Source: Paucimonas lemoignei (GTDB taxonomy: Bacteria > Pseudomonadota > Gammaproteobacteria > Burkholderiales > Burkholderiaceae_D). Taken from it: DNA of 64,000 nucleotides. Numbering within the stretch: the stretch's first letter is position 1; the number at the start of each line of letters is the position of its first letter. Location of the stretch: assembly GCF_004342585.1 (NCBI RefSeq), contig NZ_SLZQ01000005.1, positions 248,001-312,000 on the forward strand, given 5' to 3'. The notes beneath the pieces are model-generated. The model searched no databases, was not told the origin of the DNA, and worked only from the letters and a program-made list of their open reading frames with translations. This document shows positions 1 through 10,219 of the stretch, piece by piece. The translations under genes were made by a program, and so were the position numbers.

Positions 1-694
1 CCGTGCGCCCGGTCTGGAAAGCGATGCAGCGGGATGCCAGCGGACAGCGCTCGCACGCCGGCCTGCCGCGCGTACAGATCGTCGCTCCCAAGTCCATCAA
101 ACCCTGCGTGTACGATTCGATATCTTCTTCGGGCAGCAAGGCTTCGGCGCGCAGCCAGAGGGCATTCTCGACCTTCTTCTCACCGGGATAGCCGTCAATG
201 CCAAACACCCGGGCAAAGACGCGCTTGACGTTCCCATCCAGGATTGCCGCACGCGCGCCATAGGCAAAGGCAGCGATGGCTGCCGCGGTGGAGCGACCGA
301 TGCCGGGCAATTGTGCCAACACTTCCGGATCGGCTGGAAACTGGCCGCCATGCTGCTCGACCACGACGCGGGCGCACCGATGCAGATTGCGCGCCCGGGT
401 GTAATAACCCAGGCCGCTCCAGTGCGCCATGACATCTTCCGAAGGCGCCGCCTCCAGGGCCTGCACGTCAGGGAAGCGCTGCAGGAAGCGCAGATAATAC
501 GGAATCACCGCTGTCACCTGGGTTTGCTGCAACATGATTTCCGAGAGCCAGATGCGGTAGGCATCGCGGGTATTCTGCCAGGGTAAAGCATGACGGCCAT
601 GGCGCTTTTGCCAGGCAATCACCGATGCCGAAAAAGCGGGATCGGCGAATTGCCGGCCGTCAGAAGCGGCTGGCGCAGGAACAACACGTTTCAT
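1..694 (-). CDS. mutY: Adenine DNA glycosylase MutY (3' end outside window)
   Basis: MutY removes adenine mispaired with 8-oxoguanine (GO repair). About 231 N-terminal residues are visible. The catalytic Glu is E52 in SEIMLQQTQV. A helix-hairpin-helix LPGIGRSTAAAI lies near 129-140, followed by the catalytic Asp D153 in ILDGNVKRV. The [4Fe-4S] ligands C207, C214, C217 and C223 have the canonical C-x6-C-x2-C-x5-C spacing. The C-terminal MutT-like recognition domain is cut off by the window edge. The gene follows the dynamin-like gene by 40 bp and is probably co-transcribed with mutM upstream, so two glycosylases of the same pathway share a transcription unit. Confidence 0.95.
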   Translation of the reverse strand, partial: MKRVVPAPAASDGRQFADPAFSASVIAWQKRHGRHALPWQNTRDAYRIWLSEIMLQQTQVTAVIPYYLRFLQRFPDVQALEAAPSEDVMAHWSGLGYYTRARNLHRCARVVVEQHGGQFPADPEVLAQLPGIGRSTAAAIAAFAYGARAAILDGNVKRVFARVFGIDGYPGEKKVENALWLRAEALLPEEDIESYTQGLMDLGATICTRGRPACERCPLASRCIAFQTGRT

Positions 695-734
695 TGGTAA
701 AAATTCTGTTGGTGCACTGCTAGCGCAATGCAGT

Positions 735-2669
735 CTAGGCAGCCTTCAAGGAAGGCTGGTCGGCGGCAATCGCCGTCATCAATTCCGCTTCGAGCGAATA
801 CAAGGCTCGCATCTGCGCGTCCAGTTCAGCCTGCATCTGTTCGAAGGAAGCAATCTTTTCTTCCAGGCTGTCGGTCGCTTCGAAAATGCGCTCGACAGAT
901 TTCTGTCGCTGCTTCAATTGCAGCTTGTGTTCGCGGATTTGCGCATCCAGCGGCGCCATCACCACCTTGAACCAGGCTTCGACATCGCGGTTGGCTTGCA
1001 GGAAGCAATGCTTGACACGGGTCGCAATCGATTCGAAAAACTTGCGCATCAGGACAGCCTGGTGCGTGCTCAACAACGCCGTGGCGCCGAATTGCTTGTG
1101 ATAGATCGCTTCGATATGGTTCAGCTCGTCGCGGTATTTTTTCAGCGAAAACGGCATCGGCGTCGTCAGCACCAGGCCATGTTCAGCCGAAAATTTACGG
1201 TACATGACTGTCATCATTTCCGCGACTTCATCGATCTTGTGACCGGACTGCCACAAGTTATCGCGGCTGGCATTGAAAAACCCTTTCACCGCATCGCGAA
1301 AGCCCGCCGAAAACATGCTCTTTTCCATGGCCTCGGCTGCCTTGCGGACTTCCTGCTTCAGCACGCCGATACCGAGGCTGGCATAGACATCGGCGGAAAG
1401 TTTGGCAAATACTGACCGCGTGCCCTGCAGTTTGACCAGGCTGGCATCGAATTCACGCTTCTCCACGTCGATGCGCTTCATCATGTGCGCGATGACATTC
1501 TGGTTCTTGCCGCGCAGGCTCTTCAGTTCGATCAACTGCTCGACGACGTTGCGCGTGCGCGAAGCCAGCATGGTTTGCCGCGCAGCGGTCAATTCACGCA
1601 CTTCACTGGAGAGCTGTGAGCGGATGATCGATTGCCGCGCAGGCAGCAATTCCTGCGACAGCGCCTGTTCCAGCTTCAGAAGCCGGCTTTTTGCCAGCAG
1701 CGGCGCGTCACGGTTGATTTTTCCCACCAGTCCCTTTTGGGCCGATACCGGAAATACCTGTTGCTCCGGGACGTCGAGGATTTGCGCCACGGACGTCACT
1801 TGCCGGGCAATCTGCTGTTCGATTTCTTCGGGCGAGCGCAATTCATCCCACATGCTGTCGATCTTGTTCAGCACCGCCAGGCGACCGTCGCCGTTGCCGA
1901 TATGGTTGCGCCAGACATCGATATCGCTGCGCGTCACGCCGGTGTCCGCCGCCAGGATGAACAGCACCGCATGCGCATTCGGAATCAGGTTCAGCGTCAG
2001 TTCCGGCTCGGTACCGATGGCGTTCAGCCCTGGCGTGTCGATGATGACCAAGCCTTGTTTCAGCAAGGGATGCGGAAAATTGATAATGGCATGGCGCCAC
2101 TGCGAGATCTCCACCATGCCGTCGGCGCCGACCGCCTGCTGTTGTTCGGGGTCGTTCTCGTCATACAAGCCATAGCGTTTAGCTTCATCGATGGACACGC
2201 GCTTGGACAGGCTCACCTGGCGGAAGGCTTCCAGCATGCCTTCGCCGGACTGCACATCCAGCGGCAGCACGGTCCAGACCTGGCGCTGCTCCTTCAGGTC
2301 GGACGTCGACATCGCCTCGGCCCGGGTTTCGATGGGCAGAAGACGGATACACGGCGGGAAGGTTTCATCGTACAGCAGCTCGGTCGGGCACATGGTGGTG
2401 CGGCCGGCCGAGGATGGCAAGATGCGCTGACCGTAATCGGCAAAGAAAATCGCATTGATCAGTTCGGACTTCCCGCGCGAGAACTCGGCGACAAAGGCGA
2501 TCGACAGCTTGTCATCCGCCAGCCTGGCTTTCAATTGCACCAGTCGCTGTTCGCAGGCGGCATCGCTCAAGCCGGCAGCAGAAATCCAGTCCTGGTAGCG
2601 CGTCAATGCCTCGACGACGCTCGCGCGCCAGCCGCTATATTCTTCAAATTTCTGTATCAGATGGCTCAA
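735..2669 (-). CDS. Dynamin-family GTPase, between mutM and mutY
   Basis: A 644-residue dynamin-superfamily GTPase. The P-loop is AEFSRGKS (about 62-69), a form common in bacterial dynamin-like proteins. G3 is DTPGLN (211-216) and G4 is NKID (268-271). The C-terminal half is long, helical and Gln/Glu/Lys-rich, as expected for the stalk. I see no clear transmembrane segment. The start is TTG; no ATG lies between it and the P-loop, and conserved-looking sequence begins at once. Bacterial relatives are implicated in membrane remodelling or stress. No function can be assigned here beyond GTPase. It sits 47 bp after mutM and 40 bp before mutY. Confidence 0.85.
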   Translation of the reverse strand: MSHLIQKFEEYSGWRASVVEALTRYQDWISAAGLSDAACEQRLVQLKARLADDKLSIAFVAEFSRGKSELINAIFFADYGQRILPSSAGRTTMCPTELLYDETFPPCIRLLPIETRAEAMSTSDLKEQRQVWTVLPLDVQSGEGMLEAFRQVSLSKRVSIDEAKRYGLYDENDPEQQQAVGADGMVEISQWRHAIINFPHPLLKQGLVIIDTPGLNAIGTEPELTLNLIPNAHAVLFILAADTGVTRSDIDVWRNHIGNGDGRLAVLNKIDSMWDELRSPEEIEQQIARQVTSVAQILDVPEQQVFPVSAQKGLVGKINRDAPLLAKSRLLKLEQALSQELLPARQSIIRSQLSSEVRELTAARQTMLASRTRNVVEQLIELKSLRGKNQNVIAHMMKRIDVEKREFDASLVKLQGTRSVFAKLSADVYASLGIGVLKQEVRKAAEAMEKSMFSAGFRDAVKGFFNASRDNLWQSGHKIDEVAEMMTVMYRKFSAEHGLVLTTPMPFSLKKYRDELNHIEAIYHKQFGATALLSTHQAVLMRKFFESIATRVKHCFLQANRDVEAWFKVVMAPLDAQIREHKLQLKQRQKSVERIFEATDSLEEKIASFEQMQAELDAQMRALYSLEAELMTAIAADQPSLKAA

Positions 2670-2716
2670 GCGATCCCCGGTTTATGCTTATTGTCTCGTT
2701 ACACTAGCATTGGCGC

Positions 2717-3538
2717 TCATTTTTGACAATTTGCGCAATAAAAGGTGGAGCGCTGCCCCTGCTGGATCTGGCGCACCGGCATGCCGCAGACACGGCATGG
2801 CAGGCCGGCGCGATTGTAGACGAAATAGTCTTGTTGGAAGTAACCCGACTGCCCATTTACATTGATGAAATCGCGCAGGCTGCTGCCGCCCTTCTCGATC
2901 GCAGCGGCCAGCGTCTCGCGGATGGCCTCGGCCAGCAAGACATAACGCGCCAGGCTGATGCGCCCAGCCGCGGTCTTGGGATGAATGCGCGCCTTGAACA
3001 AGCTTTCCGAAGCATAGATGTTACCGACACCAACCACAATGTCGCCAGCAAGCAACACTTGCTTGATTGGTGCACTGCGTCCACGGCTCATGCGGTACAT
3101 CAGCTCGGCGGTAAAGTTGGGACTCAGCGGTTCCACGCCCAGATGCCGCAACAGGATATGTTCATCGACGTCGCCTTCATCGCTGCCATGCCATAGCACG
3201 GCTCCGAAGCGGCGCGGATCGGTCAGCCGCAGTGCGTCTTGTCCCAGTATCAGATCGACATGATCATGCTTCTGCGGCGGCGTATCGGCCGGCAGAACGC
3301 GGATATGGCCGGACATGCCGAGATGGATGATGAGCGTGCCATGATCGAAATGCAGCAAGAGGTATTTTCCGCGCCGCCCGGTAGCGCGCACGGTGCGCCC
3401 CGCGAGCAAGGCATCCAACCCGGGCGGAAAGGGCCAGCGCAAGCCGGTATGGCGCAACACCACGCCATGAATGGTTTTACCTTCGACATGCGGCGCAACG
3501 CCGCGCCGGGTGACTTCGACTTCCGGCAGTTCAGGCAT
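2717..3538 (-). CDS. mutM: Formamidopyrimidine-DNA glycosylase MutM (Fpg)
   Basis: Bifunctional glycosylase/AP lyase that excises 8-oxoguanine and FapyG. At 273 residues it matches the family length. The start is fixed by MPELPEVEV: after Met removal Pro is the catalytic nucleophile and Glu the next catalytic residue. An in-frame upstream extension exists but would bury Pro2, so it is rejected. The C-terminal zinc finger is C-x2-C-x16-C-x2-C, ending FYCANCQK. It is the first gene of an apparent mutM/dynamin/mutY unit and is divergent from the TPR lipoprotein gene. Confidence 0.96.
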   Translation of the reverse strand: MPELPEVEVTRRGVAPHVEGKTIHGVVLRHTGLRWPFPPGLDALLAGRTVRATGRRGKYLLLHFDHGTLIIHLGMSGHIRVLPADTPPQKHDHVDLILGQDALRLTDPRRFGAVLWHGSDEGDVDEHILLRHLGVEPLSPNFTAELMYRMSRGRSAPIKQVLLAGDIVVGVGNIYASESLFKARIHPKTAAGRISLARYVLLAEAIRETLAAAIEKGGSSLRDFINVNGQSGYFQQDYFVYNRAGLPCRVCGMPVRQIQQGQRSTFYCANCQK

Positions 3539-3680
3539 GACAATCTTGATCCTTTTAAAACTTGAATAACTTAGGCGCTGCGCCAATTGCCGCCCGGCTT
3601 GCCGGGATACGCAAACGACGCCGGTTGAGCGTAGAATGCCATCCAGCCCCTTTTGACCGGACCTTTGACAGGACTGCTCC

Positions 3681-5498
3681 TTGAAAAACGCCCCCGCCAT
3701 TGTAACGCTGTCTCTGCTGATGTCGGCCTGCGCCACCGTCAGCACGCCGGAAGCGCAACCACCCGTAGCCCAATCCGAACAAGCCCAGGCGCCATACAAC
3801 GGATCGGCCCGGCAGCAGATCGCCACGGCCGCCCACCTGCGCAGAATGTTGCAAGCCAGCCAATCCGAATCGGAAGCAGGACTCCCATCGCTTGACCTAA
3901 GCCCGGAAATCCTGTTCAAGCTACTCTCGGCGGAGGTTGCGGCCCAACGCGGCCAGTGGAAACTCGCTTACACCACCGAACTCGCCCTGGCGCAGCAGAC
4001 GCGCGACCCGCGCCTGGCGCAGCGAGCGATGGAAATCGCCCTCACGGCCAGGCGGCACGATGAAGCCTTGGCGGCAGTGCGCCTCTGGCGCACCCTGGCT
4101 CCGGAGTCCGAACAAGCCACCCAGTACCTCTTGAGCTTTCTGATGCTGTCCGACGATTTGTCGGAAGCGGCACCGATCCTGAAGCAACGCCTGCAGGATA
4201 TTCCAGCCTCGTCACGCACCATGCTGATGTTCCAGATTCAGCGTTTGCTGGCCCGCGCCAAGAACAAGCAAGCGGCCTTCAAGGTACTGGAGCAGGTGCT
4301 GCAACCGTATCTCGATACGCCGGAAACGCATCTGGTACTGGCCCAGGGCGCGGTCGCCGCCGGCAATACCGAACGCGCGCGCCAGGAAGCGCTCGCCGCG
4401 CAAGCCGCAAAACCCGAATCCGAACTCGCAGCCCTGACGATGGCGCTGGTCACACCCGACAAGGACGAAGCAGCCAAGGTACTGACATCCTATCTGGCCC
4501 GGTATCCCAAAGCGCGCGAAGTCCGCATGGCATTAGCCCGCCAGCTGGTGGAACGAAAACAGTACGCGCAAGCCCGCAGCCAGTTTGAGTTGCTGCTGAA
4601 GGATAGCCCGAAAGACCTGACCACGCTGTATGCCCTGGGCGTCTTGTCGGCACAGACGCGCGACAATGCCGCTGCCGAGAAATACCTCGGCAAGTACCTG
4701 GAACTGCTGGCGTCCCAGCCCGATGAGGAACGCGATCCCTCGCAGGCACTCTTGCTCATGTCGGAACTGGCGGAAGAACGGAAGGATACCGATGCCGCCA
4801 TCAAGTGGCTGTCGCAGGTCGATCCGGGCGAAGCCTGGCTGGGTGCGCAACTGCGGCGCGCCCAGTTGCTGGCCAAGAGCGGCAACCTGGTCGGCGCGCG
4901 CAAGGCGCTGGCGGAACTGACGCCGCAGGGCGAAACCGAACAAATCCAGGTATTGCAGGCGGAATCGCAAATCCTGCGCGATGCCGGGCAAATCGCAGAA
5001 GCGATGGAGGTACTGGAAGGCGGCATCAAGCGCTTCCCCAACAATACCGACCTGCTTTATGACCAGGCCATGCTGGCGGAAAAAACAAACCAGCTGGCGC
5101 TGATGGAAAAAAATCTGCGCAAGGTTATGACCCTGGCGCCGAAAAACCAGCATGCCTACAATGCATTGGGATATTCGCTGGCAGACCGCAACTTGCGGTT
5201 GCCGGAAGCCTTTGCCCTCATCACCAAGGCGCACGAACTCGCGCCGGAAGACCCCTTCATCCTCGATAGCCTGGGCTGGGTGCATTTCCGCATGGGCCGC
5301 CTGAAGGAGGCCGAAGAACTATTGCGGCGTGCATTCACCATTCGCCCCGACGCCGAGATTGCCGTGCACCTGGGTGAAGTATTGTGGGTCAAAGGTCAGA
5401 AGGAAGACGCACAAAAATTCTGGCGCGACGCCCGCGACAAGGACCCGCAAAACGATACGCTGAAAAACACCCTGATCCGCCTGCAGGTCAAGCCATGA
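3681..5498 (+). CDS. TPR-repeat lipoprotein
   Basis: A 605-residue protein with a lipoprotein signal peptide: a hydrophobic segment ending LLMSAC, lipidated Cys about residue 17. The rest is alpha-helical and tetratricopeptide-like, clearest near the C-terminus ([20 protein letters not shown] and the following [20 protein letters not shown]). The start is TTG with AGGA seven bases upstream; no ATG gives an intact signal peptide. Its stop overlaps the lolB start (ATGA), so the two are translationally coupled. A scaffold in envelope biogenesis with LolB is plausible but is inference from context. Confidence 0.85.
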   Translation: MKNAPAIVTLSLLMSACATVSTPEAQPPVAQSEQAQAPYNGSARQQIATAAHLRRMLQASQSESEAGLPSLDLSPEILFKLLSAEVAAQRGQWKLAYTTELALAQQTRDPRLAQRAMEIALTARRHDEALAAVRLWRTLAPESEQATQYLLSFLMLSDDLSEAAPILKQRLQDIPASSRTMLMFQIQRLLARAKNKQAAFKVLEQVLQPYLDTPETHLVLAQGAVAAGNTERARQEALAAQAAKPESELAALTMALVTPDKDEAAKVLTSYLARYPKAREVRMALARQLVERKQYAQARSQFELLLKDSPKDLTTLYALGVLSAQTRDNAAAEKYLGKYLELLASQPDEERDPSQALLLMSELAEERKDTDAAIKWLSQVDPGEAWLGAQLRRAQLLAKSGNLVGARKALAELTPQGETEQIQVLQAESQILRDAGQIAEAMEVLEGGIKRFPNNTDLLYDQAMLAEKTNQLALMEKNLRKVMTLAPKNQHAYNALGYSLADRNLRLPEAFALITKAHELAPEDPFILDSLGWVHFRMGRLKEAEELLRRAFTIRPDAEIAVHLGEVLWVKGQKEDAQKFWRDARDKDPQNDTLKNTLIRLQVKP

Positions 5499-6118
5499 GG
5501 ACACGGCTGGCTTATGTCGTGGCGTTGATCGCCATGCTGGGCGGATGCGCCGCCATCGCGCCGCCCGCCGCTCCGCCGGTATCGTCAAGCACTCAGCAGG
5601 CAGCACGCCCGTATTGGCAAGCGATCGATCTGGCAGGACGCCTGTCGGTTCAATACGCGCGCGGCGGCGCCGACGAATCCCTGCACGGCGGCTTTACCTG
5701 GTCGCAGTCTCCGCAACGCACCGGGGTAAGCCTGCTCTCGCCGCTCGGACAAACCCTGGCTGTCATCGACGTCCAGCCGGGCAGCGCCACATTGACCCAG
5801 TCAGGCCAGCCACCTCGCGTGGCAGCGGACGCCGACTCCCTGGCACAAACGGCGCTGGGGTGGCCATTGCCGGTTGCCGGCCTGCGCGACTGGCTGCAAG
5901 GCTTCATCACCGATCCGCAGGGACAACGCCGGGCAGTTCCCACTGATGACGGCGCCGCCGTAACCACAGCGGACGGCTGGCAGATTACTTACGGCGCCTG
6001 GACACAGGACGATGGCTCGGCTACACCCCGTCCCCGCCGCATCGACCTCGCGCGTCAGACCGTGGAAGCAGGCTTGGTGAAGCTGCGCATCGTCATCGAC
6101 AACTGGCAAACTCCATAA
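5495..6118 (+). CDS. lolB: Outer-membrane lipoprotein receptor LolB
   Basis: LolB accepts lipoproteins from LolA and inserts them into the inner leaflet of the outer membrane. The 207-residue product has a signal peptide with lipobox LGGC (Cys18). It then shows the LolB-like pattern [14 protein letters not shown]...GGFTWSQ...[10 protein letters not shown], ending with a segment on Arg-His-type beta strands (RRIDLARQ). The ATG sits in an ATGA overlap with the TPR gene. ispE follows 14 bp after the stop, the order usual in beta- and gamma-proteobacteria. Sequence similarity in this family is low, so the neighbours strengthen the call. Confidence 0.9.
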   Translation: MRTRLAYVVALIAMLGGCAAIAPPAAPPVSSSTQQAARPYWQAIDLAGRLSVQYARGGADESLHGGFTWSQSPQRTGVSLLSPLGQTLAVIDVQPGSATLTQSGQPPRVAADADSLAQTALGWPLPVAGLRDWLQGFITDPQGQRRAVPTDDGAAVTTADGWQITYGAWTQDDGSATPRPRRIDLARQTVEAGLVKLRIVIDNWQTP

Positions 6119-6132
6119 AATCATTACGCTTC

Positions 6133-6987
6133 ATGCCTTCCCGTTCGCTGAATAATTGCCTGGCGCCCGCCAAGCTCAATCTGTTTTTGCATGTCATCGG
6201 CCGCCGCGCGGATGGTTACCACTTGCTGCAAACCGTATTCCAGCTGCTCGATCATGGCGACCTGTTGCATTTCGAGACACGCGACGACGGTCTCATCTGC
6301 CGCGCCACCGAAGTGCCCGGCGTGGATGCCGAGAGCGACCTGATCGTGCGCGCCGCGCGCTTGCTGCAATCAACGTTGCCGCAAGGCAGGCGCCCCGGCG
6401 CCAATATCGCCATTGAAAAGAGACTGCCGATGGGCGGCGGCCTGGGAGGCGGCTCGTCGGACGCCGCCACCACACTGCTGGCGCTGAATCATCTGTGGCA
6501 AGCCGGGCTGACTCGGCAAGAGTTAATGGAACTTGGCTTGCAATTAGGTGCGGACGTTCCCTTTTTTATCTTTGGGAAGAATGCCTTTGCCGGCGGCGTC
6601 GGCGAAGAACTCAGCGAGGTGAATACGCCTGATGGCTGGTATGTCGTTATCGAGCCGGGCGTCTCGGTACCGACCCCTGTCATATTTTCCGCAAAGGAAT
6701 TGACAAGGGACACAAAACCCGTCAGAATTATGGACTTTTCCAACGCACCAACAAGCTTTGGAAAAAACGACCTGCAAGATGTAGCTGCAAAGCTGTTTCC
6801 CGATGTCGCCGAAGCCATTATCTGGCTTGAGCAGTACGGCGCAGCGAGAATGACCGGGTCGGGGGCGTGCGTATTTTGCTATTTCGCGCATGAACCTGAC
6901 GCCGATACGGTACTCAAAGCAGTACCGGCCCGCTGGAAGGCATGGAAAGCGCGTGCATTAAAGCAGCATCCGCTTGCACATATATAA
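6133..6987 (+). CDS. ispE: 4-diphosphocytidyl-2-C-methyl-D-erythritol kinase IspE
   Basis: GHMP-superfamily kinase of the non-mevalonate isoprenoid pathway that phosphorylates CDP-ME at the 2-hydroxyl. The 284-residue protein has the N-terminal [20 protein letters not shown] motif, the ATP-binding glycine loop [14 protein letters not shown], and the C-terminal MTGSGACVF motif. It follows lolB closely and precedes tRNA-Gln. Confidence 0.97.
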   Translation: MPSRSLNNCLAPAKLNLFLHVIGRRADGYHLLQTVFQLLDHGDLLHFETRDDGLICRATEVPGVDAESDLIVRAARLLQSTLPQGRRPGANIAIEKRLPMGGGLGGGSSDAATTLLALNHLWQAGLTRQELMELGLQLGADVPFFIFGKNAFAGGVGEELSEVNTPDGWYVVIEPGVSVPTPVIFSAKELTRDTKPVRIMDFSNAPTSFGKNDLQDVAAKLFPDVAEAIIWLEQYGAARMTGSGACVFCYFAHEPDADTVLKAVPARWKAWKARALKQHPLAHI

Positions 6988-7059
6988 GGGTCGTCACACC
7001 AGATTCGTTTGACGTTACAGCGCCTGAAGGCGATTGAAACGACAGACAACAGGTTGCGT

Positions 7060-7136
7060 AGGGGAATCGCCAAGTTGGTTAAGGCACCGGATTTTGATTC
7101 CGGCATTCCAAGGTTCGAATCCTTGTTCCCCTGCCA
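7060..7136 (+). tRNA. tRNA-Gln (anticodon TTG)
   Basis: A 77-nt tRNA with encoded CCA. Acceptor arms AGGGGAA and TTCCCCT pair fully, with discriminator G. The anticodon stem is CCGGA/TCCGG, with TTG at 7094-7096. The T arm contains GGTTCGAATCC. It lies between ispE and prs, as in many beta-proteobacteria, and is followed by a terminator. Confidence 0.97.
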
Positions 7137-7173
7137 AATAAACTCTAGCAAACTAAGAAGCTGTATCGATAAC

Positions 7174-7217
7174 AAGCCGCCAACGCAAGACTCACCAGTC
7201 TGTATTGGCGGCTTTTT
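7174..7217 (+). terminator. Rho-independent terminator after tRNA-Gln
   Basis: A ten-base-pair stem AAGCCGCCAA/TTGGCGGCTT, with an inner GACT/AGTC pairing, is followed by a short T run. It separates the ispE/tRNA transcript from prs. Confidence 0.85.
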
Positions 7218-7248
7218 AAGCTTTTAACGCATTCGTTTTGGGGATCTC

Positions 7249-8199
7249 ATGGCACTCGAAAACCTGATGGTTTTTACCGGCAACGCTAATCCGGACTTAG
7301 CTATGGGGGTCGCCAAACAGCTCGGCCTCCCGCTGGGCAAGGCACTGGTTTCCCGCTTTTCCGATGGCGAAGTGGTGGTCGAGATCAATGAGAACGTGCG
7401 CGGCAAGGATGTCTTCGTGCTGCAATCCACCTGCGCACCGACTAATGACAACCTGATGGAAGTCATGCTGATGGTCGATGCCTTGAAGCGCGCCTCGGCC
7501 GGCCGCATCACCGCCGCCATCCCCTATTACGGTTATGCCCGCCAGGACCGCCGTCCGCGTTCGGCGCGCGTGGCGATTTCCGCCAAGGTGGTGGCCAACA
7601 TGCTGCAGGAAGCCGGCGTCGACCGCGTGCTGATCATGGACTTGCACGCCGACCAAATTCAAGGCTTCTTCGATATCCCGGTCGATAACATCTACGCTTC
7701 GCCGGTGCTGCTGACCGACCTCGTCAACAAGAAGTACGATGATTTGCTGGTCGTGTCGCCGGACGTCGGCGGCGTGGTGCGTGCCCGTGCGCTGGCCAAG
7801 CGCCTGAACTGCGACCTGGCGATCATCGACAAGCGCCGTCCAAAAGCCAATGTATCCGAAGTAATGAACATCATCGGTGAAGTCGAAGGCCGCAACTGCG
7901 TGATCATGGATGACATGGTCGATACCGCCGGCACCCTGACCAAGGCCGCTGAAGTGCTGAAGGATCGCGGCGCCAAGAAAGTGGTGGCTTACTGTACTCA
8001 TCCGGTGCTGTCCGGCCCGGCGATCGAACGCATCACCGAATCGCCGCTGGACGAACTGGTCGTCACCGACACCATCCCGCTGACTGCGGCCGCCAAGGCT
8101 TGCCCGAAGATTCGCCAATTGACCTGCGCGCCTTTGCTGGCCGAAACGATTCGCCGCATCACCAAGGGCGATTCGGTGATGTCGCTGTTTGCGGAATAA
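7249..8199 (+). CDS. prs: Ribose-phosphate pyrophosphokinase (PRPP synthase)
   Basis: Makes PRPP from ribose-5-phosphate and ATP for nucleotide, His, Trp and NAD synthesis. The 316-residue length is typical of class I enzymes. Visible motifs are the ATP-site YGYARQDRR, the metal-binding [11 protein letters not shown], and the PRPP loop [13 protein letters not shown]. It has its own upstream and downstream terminators, so it is probably transcribed alone or with readthrough into rplY. Confidence 0.98.
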   Translation: MALENLMVFTGNANPDLAMGVAKQLGLPLGKALVSRFSDGEVVVEINENVRGKDVFVLQSTCAPTNDNLMEVMLMVDALKRASAGRITAAIPYYGYARQDRRPRSARVAISAKVVANMLQEAGVDRVLIMDLHADQIQGFFDIPVDNIYASPVLLTDLVNKKYDDLLVVSPDVGGVVRARALAKRLNCDLAIIDKRRPKANVSEVMNIIGEVEGRNCVIMDDMVDTAGTLTKAAEVLKDRGAKKVVAYCTHPVLSGPAIERITESPLDELVVTDTIPLTAAAKACPKIRQLTCAPLLAETIRRITKGDSVMSLFAE

Positions 8200-8214
8200 A
8201 GAAAAGTTTTAAGC

Positions 8215-8237
8215 AGCCGTCCTGATGGGCGGCTTTT
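8215..8237 (+). terminator. Terminator after prs
   Basis: Short stem AGCCGTCC/GGGCGGCT with one T-G pair and a 4-base loop, followed by TTTT. It is weaker than the others in this region and may be leaky into rplY. Confidence 0.6.
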
Positions 8238-8303
8238 CGTATCCCCTGGTCGCGGGGGATATTCACCGCAGGAAAAAAGTCCTGCACATACTGGAGCATA
8301 AAC

Positions 8304-8906
8304 ATGAAAGTAGTTGCATTTGCACGCACTGAGCAGGGGTCCGGAGCGAGCCGCCGCCTGCGCAATGCCGGCTTTACCCCGGGTATCGTCTACGGCGGCA
8401 ATAGCGAGCCGGTCGCCATCAAGCTGGACCACAACGCCCTGTACCACGCCCTGAAGAAGGAAGCCTTCCACTCGTCGATTCTCGACCTCGAAGTGGATGG
8501 CAAGGCAGAAAAAGTCCTGCTGCGCGACTTCCAGACCCACGCATACAAGCAACTGGTCATGCACGTTGATTTCCAGCGCGTTGACCAAAACCAGAAGATC
8601 CACGTGAAGGTGCCGCTGCACTTCGTCAATGCCGAAGTGTCGCCTGCCGTGAAGCTGTCGTCCGCGGTGATCAGCCATGTCGCAACCGAACTGGAAGTGA
8701 CCTGCCTGCCGAAAGACCTGCCGGAATTCATCGAAGTCGACCTGTCGACTATCGAAGCCGGTGCTTCGCTGCACGTGTCCGACCTCAAGCTCCCGGCTGG
8801 CGTTGCTGTTGCACATGGTCAGGAAAGCACGACCGTCGTCACCGCCACGGTGCCGGCTGGCGCTGCAGCTGACGCGGCAGCTGAAGGCGAAGGCGAGCAG
8901 AAGTAA
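8304..8906 (+). CDS. rplY: 50S ribosomal protein L25 (CTC/TL5 long form)
   Basis: 5S rRNA-binding ribosomal protein. The 200-residue form has the N-terminal L25 domain ([20 protein letters not shown]...[10 protein letters not shown]) and the extra CTC/TL5 C-terminal domain. It ends in an Ala/Glu-rich tail ([14 protein letters not shown]). The position between prs and pth is the standard order. Confidence 0.97.
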   Translation: MKVVAFARTEQGSGASRRLRNAGFTPGIVYGGNSEPVAIKLDHNALYHALKKEAFHSSILDLEVDGKAEKVLLRDFQTHAYKQLVMHVDFQRVDQNQKIHVKVPLHFVNAEVSPAVKLSSAVISHVATELEVTCLPKDLPEFIEVDLSTIEAGASLHVSDLKLPAGVAVAHGQESTTVVTATVPAGAAADAAAEGEGEQK

Positions 8907-8924
8907 TTCTCGGCACCCGAGCCC

Positions 8925-8961
8925 ATTGAAAAACCCGCCCTGGTGGCGGGTTTTTTTCAAT
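8925..8961 (+). terminator. Rho-independent terminator after rplY
   Basis: GC-rich core stem ACCCGCC/GGCGGGT with loop CTGGT, extended outward by A/T pairing and followed by a run of seven T. A strong intrinsic terminator. Confidence 0.9.
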
Positions 8962-8989
8962 CAGGCATAACCTTCACGTCTTATACACC

Positions 8990-9571
8990 ATGTCCATTCG
9001 CTTAATCGTCGGCCTTGGCAATCCGGGCCCGGAATACGAACAAACCCGTCATAACGCCGGCTTCTGGCTGGTGGACCAGCTAGCGAACAATCGCCTGGCG
9101 CGCGAAGCCAAATACAATGCGCTGGCTGCCAAGACGACCATCGCCGGCAAGGAAGTCTGGCTGCTGGAGCCGCAGACCTATATGAATCGTTCCGGCCAGT
9201 CGGTCGGCGCACTGGCGCGCTTTTTCAAAATCGCGCCGGAAGAAATTCTGGTCGCGCATGACGAACTGGATCTCCCACCAGGCAGCGCCAAAATCAAAAA
9301 GGGTGGATCGTCCGGCGGACACAATGGCTTGAAAGACATTACCGCCGCGCTCGGCACCCAGGATTACTGGCGTTTGCGTATCGGTATCGGTCATCCGCGC
9401 GCATTAAACCTGCAGCAGCCCGTGGTCGATTTCGTCTTGCATCGCCCGCGTCGCGAAGAGCAGCTGCTGATCGATGATGCCATCGCTAACAGCTTGCAAG
9501 TTATTCCGCTCTTAATCGAGGGGAAATTTGAAGCCGCGATGATGCAATTACATACTGCGAAAGCTGCCTAG
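8990..9571 (+). CDS. pth: Peptidyl-tRNA hydrolase
   Basis: Recycles tRNA from peptidyl-tRNA released prematurely from ribosomes. The 193-residue protein shows [20 protein letters not shown] with the catalytic His in TRHNAG, the conserved [15 protein letters not shown], and the HDELDLPPG motif followed by [13 protein letters not shown]. It lies directly downstream of rplY. Confidence 0.98.
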   Translation: MSIRLIVGLGNPGPEYEQTRHNAGFWLVDQLANNRLAREAKYNALAAKTTIAGKEVWLLEPQTYMNRSGQSVGALARFFKIAPEEILVAHDELDLPPGSAKIKKGGSSGGHNGLKDITAALGTQDYWRLRIGIGHPRALNLQQPVVDFVLHRPRREEQLLIDDAIANSLQVIPLLIEGKFEAAMMQLHTAKAA

Positions 9572-9799
9572 CATTAAAAAATTACGTATCACAACCTGGC
9601 AACGGCATGGACCGACTTCAGATGACAGTGGCTGTCGAAACCAAGTTCCATTCTTTCGGCGAACAAGCGCTTGCGCTCTTATCGCATCAAATTTAGCTGC
9701 CATTTTTGCTGGCGTCTCCTGCTGTGCCGCATATACTGGATTTGACTTTCCGTCTGTGCGGCGAGTGTACCAACAGAAAATATTTGCTGGAGGCATACC

Positions 9800-10024
9800 A
9801 TGAAAAAAGTGTTCGTCATTTTGGCTGTGATCGTGATGGCTGGTTGTTCCAATATGCATATGCCAGGGCATTCCAGGAGTTCAGGCAGCACCAGTTCGAG
9901 CAACATAGGCTCAAGCAGCATGAGCTCCGATACACAAAGTCAAAGCAGCGGAATGTATTCTGACAGGGCCAGTATGAATCCATATAGCGCCGATGCAGTC
10001 GCACCAACCATGTACTTGCCGTAA
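9800..10024 (+). CDS. Small Ser-rich putative lipoprotein
   Basis: A 74-residue product with a lipoprotein signal (MKKVFVILAVIVMAGC, Cys about 16). The mature part is low-complexity and rich in Ser, Met and Gly (repeated SSGS, SSS and SMSS). A good Shine-Dalgarno (GGAGG) lies six bases before the ATG. The local base composition is more A/T-rich than the flanking genes. I recognise no family. The signal peptide and RBS argue that it is real. A 12-bp inverted repeat lies just after the stop. Confidence 0.65.
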   Translation: MKKVFVILAVIVMAGCSNMHMPGHSRSSGSTSSSNIGSSSMSSDTQSQSSGMYSDRASMNPYSADAVAPTMYLP

Positions 10025-10033
10025 CTGTGGTAA

Positions 10034-10069
10034 TGACGGTTATGTGAGCCGCAGAAAACATAACCGTCA
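10034..10069. repeat. 12-bp perfect inverted repeat after the small lipoprotein gene
   Basis: TGACGGTTATGT and its reverse complement ACATAACCGTCA are separated by 12 bases. There is no proper T run (CTTTGTC follows), so it is a poor intrinsic terminator. It may stabilise the 3' end of the lipoprotein mRNA or act as an operator for ychF. Confidence 0.5.
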
Positions 10070-10219
10070 CTTTGTCATACTGCTATCCGGATTGCTACGC
10101 AGCGTTGGCGCGCCTAACAAAAATTCCGCAAAATTCAAGAAGGCCTTGCCGCAGCTGAAGAAGACGTTTCGACCTACTGTAGAATAGCGGGTTGATTCCA
10201 TTCTTTTGCAAATATCACC

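Noticed and set aside
3539-3919. In-frame 127-codon upstream extension of mutM
   Set aside because: MutM needs Pro at position 2 as its nucleophile; the extension is not family-like and runs over the divergent TPR gene.
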